Source: an uncultured Clostridia bacterium
GTDB taxonomy: Bacteria > Bacillota > Clostridia > Christensenellales > UBA1242
Length of the DNA: 9,369 nt
Assembly: GCA_947384015.1 (NCBI GenBank)
Contig: CANDFN010000035.1
Coordinates: forward strand, 1-9,369
Direction: 5' to 3'
The position numbers were made by a program, and so were the translations under genes. Below the pieces are notes generated by a model. That model was not told the origin of the DNA. It did no database searches and saw only the letters and a list, made by a program, of their open reading frames with translations. Of the stretch, positions 6,126 through 9,369 are shown one piece after another; position 1 is the first letter of the stretch; every line of letters begins with the position of its first letter.

Positions 6126-6689
6126 ATGAGCAATACTATTGAAATGATAAAGGAATATAAACCTTTTAATCAGCAAGAAGAAAAGGACAAGCAGTTTTTT
6201 ATAGATTGCGAAAAACAAGAACAAATTTTAACAAGGGACAACGAGCGATGCCATTTGACTTCTTCTGCTTTTATTACAAATAAAACTAGAAATAAAGTAT
6301 TGTGCACCTACCATAAAATTTATAATTCGTAGACTTGGACTGGTGGACATGCTGACGGCGATGATGACATGTTATATGTTGCAAAAAAGGAAGTAAAAGA
6401 AGAAACCTCTTTAGCAAAGTTTAAAGTTTTACAAACCTCTCCCATTTCTATTGAGAGCGTCCCAGTTTTAGGACATGTAAAAAGAGGGAAATATGTGCCT
6501 GCACATATTCATCTTAATGTTACCTATTTGTTTGAAGCTGACGAAAATGAAGAATTGCATATAAAACCCGATGAAAATTCTGGCGTTGCTTGGCTTACTT
6601 TTGAAGAACTAATAAACAAATCTACCGAGCCTTATATGATAACAGTTTACAAAAAGATAATTGAAAAAATCAAAGTAATGAAACTATAA
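6126..6689 (+). pseudogene. NUDIX hydrolase interrupted by an in-frame TAG
   Basis: Two segments in one frame, 6126-6329 and 6333-6689, are separated only by TAG at 6330-6332. Read through, they give a 187-codon protein of normal NUDIX length. The N-terminal part (HLTSSAFITNKTRNKVLCTYHKIYNS) runs directly into the second part (TWTGGHADGDDD), where relatives typically have a Trp after NS; a single TGG to TAG change explains the break. The NUDIX box (GX5EX7REUXEEXGU) is present but diverged: Asp for the first Glu, Lys for the Arg, Ser for the later Gly. NUDIX enzymes hydrolyse nucleoside diphosphate-linked compounds. Promoter and ribosome binding site look functional, so the loss may be recent. 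Amber suppression or a sequencing error would be the alternatives. Other genes here end in TAG, so general recoding is unlikely. Confidence 0.85.
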
Positions 6690-6717
6690 AAAAAATAGGC
6701 AATCGCCTAATTTTTTT
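6690..6717. terminator. Bidirectional terminator between convergent genes
   Basis: TAGGC (6696-6700) pairs with GCCTA (6705-6709) around loop AATC, flanked by an A-run on the left and a T-run (6711-6717) on the right. It serves both the NUDIX gene (+) and the ferritin-like gene (-), whose TAG stop lies in the hairpin arm. Confidence 0.8.
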
Positions 6718-6997
6718 GTTGATTGTTATAAAACTCGTTTAATCCTTTTTCAAATTGAGTTTGACTTATAGGGTCTAAATAAAACAGCAAACCCATCAGT
6801 TGACCAACGTGTAATTTTTCTTCGTTTACAATATCTGTTAAAGTTTGGTTTACCACAGCATCATTTGATGATGCAATATGATTTTCATATTGCATAATGG
6901 CTTCAATCTCTCCAATAATGTCTAGTCTTGTATTTTGAGCAAGTGCTTGTTTGTTAAAATTATTTAAAACTTCTAAGTTTGTTACAAAATTTTTCAT
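6707..6997 (-). CDS. Ferritin-like protein resembling encapsulated ferritin (EncFtn/rubrerythrin-like)
   Basis: The 96-residue protein is predicted to form two helices with metal-ligand spacing like that of encapsulated ferritins: Glu30 and Glu32 before Tyr37 (EIEAIMQYENH), then EEKLH with Glu60 and His63. From memory of the Rhodospirillum rubrum EncFtn sequence, the corresponding Glu32, Glu34, Tyr39, Glu62 and His65 align without gaps. Such half-ferritins form dimers or decamers with an interface di-iron site and oxidise ferrous iron. Ours ends in FYNNQQKN and shows no obvious encapsulin-targeting peptide, and no encapsulin gene is in the window. It may instead be a free small rubrerythrin-like oxidative-stress protein. 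Start ATG has GAGG 5 nt ahead. The gene lies 92 bp downstream of glyQS, past its terminator. Confidence 0.65.
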   Translation of the reverse strand: MKNFVTNLEVLNNFNKQALAQNTRLDIIGEIEAIMQYENHIASSNDAVVNQTLTDIVNEEKLHVGQLMGLLFYLDPISQTQFEKGLNEFYNNQQKN

Positions 6998-7075
6998 ATT
7001 AACCTCTTATTTTATATAGTTTTTTTATTTTAGTTTTGTTAATAAAAACTCAAATATTAATTTATACAAAGTTAT

Positions 7076-7107
7076 AAAAAAATAGAGTTTTAAAACTCTA
7101 TTTTTTT
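7076..7107 (-). terminator. Terminator of glyQS
   Basis: The perfect palindrome TAGAGTTTTAAAACTCTA (7083-7100) is flanked by seven A on the left and seven T on the right. The glyQS stop codon (7090-7092) lies inside it. Confidence 0.85.
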
Positions 7108-8457
7108 GTTAACATAGTCTACTAATTCATTTACCGATAAACGAATTTGTTCCATGGTATCTCTATCACGCACAGTAACAGTATTATTTTCTAAACTATC
7201 AAAGTCTATTGTAACACACATTGGTGTTCCAATTTCATCCTGACGGCGATAGCGTTTACCAATGCTACCCGCCTCGTCATAAGTTATCATAAAATGTTTA
7301 GCTAGTGTTGCATAAACTTCTTTTGCCTTATCTCCTAAATTTTTTTGCAAAGGAAGCACTGCCACTTTATAAGGAGCGACCGCTGGGTGAAAATGCATAA
7401 CAACACGAGTATCTCCCCCTTCTAAAGCTTCTTCATCATATGCTTCGCACATAACCGCCAAAGTTAATCGGTCACATCCAATAGAATATTCAACTACATT
7501 TGGAATATATTTTTCGTTTGTAAAAGGGTCTAAATATTGCATTGATTTTCCGCTAAATTCTTGGTGGCGAGATAAATCCCAATCTCCACGATGATGAATA
7601 CCATTAAGTTCTTCCCAGCCCATAGGGTATAAATACTGAATATCACATGCCGCTTTAGCATAGTGTGCCAACTTATCGTGGTCATGATACCTTAGATGCT
7701 CTGGTTTAAAGTTTAATGAAAGCAAAAAATCCATTGCTTTCTTTTTGTATTCTGCATAAAAGTCCATGCTTGTATCTGCTTTGCAGAACCATTGATGTTC
7801 CATTTGTTCAAATTCTATTGTGCGGAAAGTGAAGTTTCCAGGGGTTACTTCATTACGGAAAGCCTTACCGATCTGAGCAATACCAAAAGGAACTTTTGCA
7901 CGCATACTTCGTTGAACATTTAAAAAGTTTACAAACTCACCTTGCGCAGTTTCTGGGCGAAGATAAATTAAGTTTTGACTTTCGTCCGTTACCCCGCGCG
8001 AAGTGGAAAACATTAAGTTAAAGTTACGTATATTTGTCCAGTTAGATTTACCACAATCTGGGCAAGCAACTTTATGCTCTGCAATATAATTTTGCATCTC
8101 TTCGTTACTCATAGCGTCCGCATTTACTTTCCCTTTGCTGTGGGCTTCTATTAAATTGTCTGCCCTATGCCTTTTACCACAATTTTTACAATCCATTTTA
8201 GGGTCTGAAAAACTTGCAGTATGCCCACTAGCATCCCAAACTTTACTGTTCATAAAAATATCAGCATCCACACCATAAGAAGAAGGTGCTTCTTGCACAA
8301 ATTTCTTCCACCATGCACGTTTTACATTGTTTTTTAATTCTACACCAACTGGGCCATAATCCCATGTGTTTGCAAGCCCGTCGTATATGTCGCTACCTGG
8401 GAAAACAAATCCTCTGTTTTTACATAAGTTTACAATCTTATCTAAACTCTTTTCCAT
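7090..8457 (-). CDS. glyQS: Glycyl-tRNA synthetase, single-chain alpha2 type
   Basis: The 455-residue class II synthetase attaches glycine to tRNA-Gly in the cytoplasm. The N-terminus has the family-typical GFVFPGSDIYDGLANTWDYGP (split here as GFVFPGSDIY and DGLANTWDYGP; motif 1 region). CxxC pairs at Cys90/93 and Cys132/135 can form a zinc site. Motif 2 covers about residues 197-220 (GKAFRNEVTP, then FRTIEFEQME), and motif 3 lies at about 325-335 (SIGCDRLTLAV). An anticodon-binding domain begins at about residue 358 (HPAVAPYKVAVLPL). Length fits the homodimeric form of Staphylococcus and many Clostridia, not the alpha2beta2 glyQ/glyS enzyme. AAGGAG (8465-8470) lies 7 nt before the ATG. Expression is under a consensus promoter and a T-box attenuator. 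No oddities in the catalytic core. Confidence 0.97.
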   Translation of the reverse strand: MEKSLDKIVNLCKNRGFVFPGSDIYDGLANTWDYGPVGVELKNNVKRAWWKKFVQEAPSSYGVDADIFMNSKVWDASGHTASFSDPKMDCKNCGKRHRADNLIEAHSKGKVNADAMSNEEMQNYIAEHKVACPDCGKSNWTNIRNFNLMFSTSRGVTDESQNLIYLRPETAQGEFVNFLNVQRSMRAKVPFGIAQIGKAFRNEVTPGNFTFRTIEFEQMEHQWFCKADTSMDFYAEYKKKAMDFLLSLNFKPEHLRYHDHDKLAHYAKAACDIQYLYPMGWEELNGIHHRGDWDLSRHQEFSGKSMQYLDPFTNEKYIPNVVEYSIGCDRLTLAVMCEAYDEEALEGGDTRVVMHFHPAVAPYKVAVLPLQKNLGDKAKEVYATLAKHFMITYDEAGSIGKRYRRQDEIGTPMCVTIDFDSLENNTVTVRDRDTMEQIRLSVNELVDYVNKKIEF

Positions 8458-8508
8458 TTTTTCTCTCCTTTTTAATTTTTTAATTAATTAGTTTGATGGA
8501 GATAATAT

Positions 8509-8540
8509 AAAAATCCCCATGCAACATTATTGCATAGGGA
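8509..8540 (-). terminator. T-box attenuator terminator hairpin
   Basis: An 11-bp stem (8530-8540 with 8514-8524 on the minus strand, one G-U pair) with a 5-nt loop is followed by five U. Its 5' arm TCCCTA can instead pair with the AGGG of the T-box sequence, giving the antiterminator. Confidence 0.85.
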
Positions 8541-8664
8541 CGATAATCTAAACTTACCGCGGTTCCACCCTAATTGGTTTAAAACCCTCTTTTAACTTGT
8601 TTCGTCAAGTGTAACGAGTGCCATTTTAGCACTTCCAAGCGAGGCGCCACTTCGCTTATCGGTC
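8509..8664 (-). promoter_or_regulatory. T-box leader (tRNA-Gly-sensing riboswitch) of glyQS, unusually short
   Basis: The T-box sequence AGGGTGGAACCGCGG lies at 8557-8571 on the minus strand, followed by a terminator sharing its CCCT arm. From the inferred transcription start (about 8664) to the T-box there are only about 93 nt. This holds three short hairpins: 8637-8642/8652-8657, 8617-8621/8629-8633 and 8595-8599/8606-8610. The first hairpin's 9-nt loop contains GGC (8646-8648), a glycine codon fitting tRNA-Gly anticodon GCC, which could be the specifier. Known T-boxes read tRNA with a stem I of about 100 nt, so this would be a stem I-reduced version. Uncharged tRNA-Gly would favour antitermination and glyQS expression. 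Confidence 0.85.
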
Positions 8665-8670
8665 ATTATT

Positions 8671-8699
8671 ATTATATAACAATCTAATCAAATTGTCAA
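8671..8699 (-). promoter_or_regulatory. Consensus sigma-A promoter of glyQS
   Basis: On the minus strand, -35 TTGACA (8694-8699) and -10 TATAAT (8671-8676) are both perfect and separated by 17 bp. The predicted start is near 8664, just before the T-box hairpins. The remaining upstream sequence (8700-8807) shows no gene. Confidence 0.92.
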
Positions 8700-8807
8700 T
8701 AAATTAAAATAAATTTTTATATTTAACCTTTTTAATTGCACATACATAAATTTGGCAAAACGTCTATAATCTAAAATTACTAAAACTTAACAATATTTAC
8801 ACAAAAC

Positions 8808-8835
8808 AAAAAAGCAATCATATGATTGCTTTTTT
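8808..8835 (-). terminator. Terminator of the right-edge gene
   Basis: A perfect 28-bp palindrome, AAAAAAGCAATCAT and its complement, with T-runs in both directions, lies 6 bp past the stop of the minus-strand gene. Its arms resemble those of the hairpin at 3122-3148. Confidence 0.85.
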
Positions 8836-8841
8836 ATATAA

Positions 8842-9369
8842 CTAGACAGTATAAGTTGCATCGTTGTCAAACTTTAAAGCTTCCAATTGTTTTGTAATAT
8901 CAGTTTTGGCTGTAACTTTTACACCATGTTGTTTTAATATCTCTGCCAATGTCTGCCTTGCATTTTTTAGTTTATCGGCAGTAATTCTAGAAGCAAGTTT
9001 TCCAGTTGTTTGATTATATTCTAAAAGCAACGCTTTTCTAATTACAACATAGCCCGTTTCTTTACCTAAAACATCTCTAATTAAACTTTGGAATTCTCTC
9101 TTTTGAGCATCTGTTATGCCTGCTTTTGGTGTTCCATCAGTATTGAACATTTCATCATGGAGAACCTTTAATCTTTCAATTCTACCAAATAAAGCGCGTA
9201 TTGCATCTCTATCTTGTGCTGTGATTTCCATTTTAGAAAGTTTTTCTCTAGCTTGAGCACTTTTTAAATATTTTTCTGCCAATCCTGCTTGTTTTTCAGC
9301 TTCTTCTGCGGCAGCCTTTGCTTTTTCTACTTCAGCACTATTATCTGTTCCTTCGGCATTTGTTTCAAT
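8842..9369 (-). CDS. Alanine/lysine/glutamate-rich coiled-coil protein, function unknown (5' partial)
   Basis: The frame is open to the right edge of the window, so the real start is outside; a TTG at 9280-9282 lies inside a continuous heptad-like stretch and is not a convincing start. At least 175 residues are visible. The upstream part is a low-complexity Ala-Glu-Lys helix (AEVEKAKAAAEEAEKQAG), likely coiled coil. The C-terminal part, from about KMEITAQDRDAIRALFGRIE to the end NDATYTV, is mixed and predicted helical, with segments RIERLKVLHDEMFNTDGTP and ITADKLKNARQTLAEILKQHG. No motif, membrane segment or cysteine is seen in this portion. The gene ends in TAG before a strong terminator. 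I do not recognise a family; a secreted or cell-envelope protein or a phage-derived structural protein is conceivable. Confidence 0.8.
   Translation of the reverse strand: METNAEGTDNSAEVEKAKAAAEEAEKQAGLAEKYLKSAQAREKLSKMEITAQDRDAIRALFGRIERLKVLHDEMFNTDGTPKAGITDAQKREFQSLIRDVLGKETGYVVIRKALLLEYNQTTGKLASRITADKLKNARQTLAEILKQHGVKVTAKTDITKQLEALKFDNDATYTV

Noticed and set aside
8286..8483. Plus-strand 65-codon frame overlapping the start of glyQS.
   Set aside because: It is antisense to highly conserved synthetase sequence and to the glyQS ribosome binding site.
8765..8770. Plus-strand TATAAT upstream of glyQS as a rightward promoter.
   Set aside because: No -35 at acceptable spacing, and it would only drive antisense RNA straight into the terminator at 8808-8835.
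3122..8835. Hairpins at 3122-3148 and 8808-8835 share AAAAAAGCAAT arms, as a dispersed repeat or mobile-element end.
   Set aside because: Both are ordinary terminators directly after genes; the shared arms are short and A/T-runs are expected in terminators.

Overview
The window is AT-rich with strong GGAGG-type ribosome binding sites, rho-independent terminators, a T-box leader and a single-chain (alpha2-type) glycyl-tRNA synthetase. This points to a low-GC Bacillota, most likely a gut-type Clostridia-like bacterium; the BspA-like leucine-rich and InlB-type repeats fit that habitat. TAG ends several ordinary genes (at 1174, 6707 and 8842), so the genetic code appears standard.

Left part (1-2938, + strand) is the right-hand end of an integrated mobile element. 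It holds the 3' part of a large repeat protein (InlB-type repeats, then BspA-like leucine-rich repeats), a Zot/pI-like P-loop ATPase related to filamentous-phage (inovirus) morphogenesis proteins, a coupled charged coiled-coil protein, a hairpin-rich intergenic stretch, a 41-residue gene and a terminator. About 100 bp further on is a headless 3' fragment of a tRNA-Ser gene (2913-2938, T-arm half to CCA), preceded by a 9-bp direct repeat. I read this as the attachment-site junction left when an inovirus-like provirus integrated into a tRNA-Ser gene. The intact tRNA copy, the integrase and the remaining phage genes should lie left of the window.

The rest is host chromosome. After a possible 45-residue small gene and a shared terminator come a convergent minus-strand operon (GT4 glycosyltransferase, then an acyltransferase overlapping it by 23 nt; probable membrane glycolipid or lipid synthesis) with a near-consensus promoter, and a small P-loop kinase-like gene. 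Divergent from the kinase is a NUDIX hydrolase gene broken by an in-frame TAG where a Trp codon is expected. It converges across a bidirectional terminator on a 96-residue ferritin-like protein resembling encapsulated ferritins. Next is glyQS (minus), driven by a perfect TTGACA-17-TATAAT promoter and an unusually short T-box attenuator. A coiled-coil protein of unknown function runs off the right edge.

The most interesting points are the tRNA-Ser junction with its inovirus-like late module (repeat adhesin next to a Zot ATPase without a clear membrane segment), the structured intergenic region that could be a packaging or replication signal, and the compact glycyl T-box.
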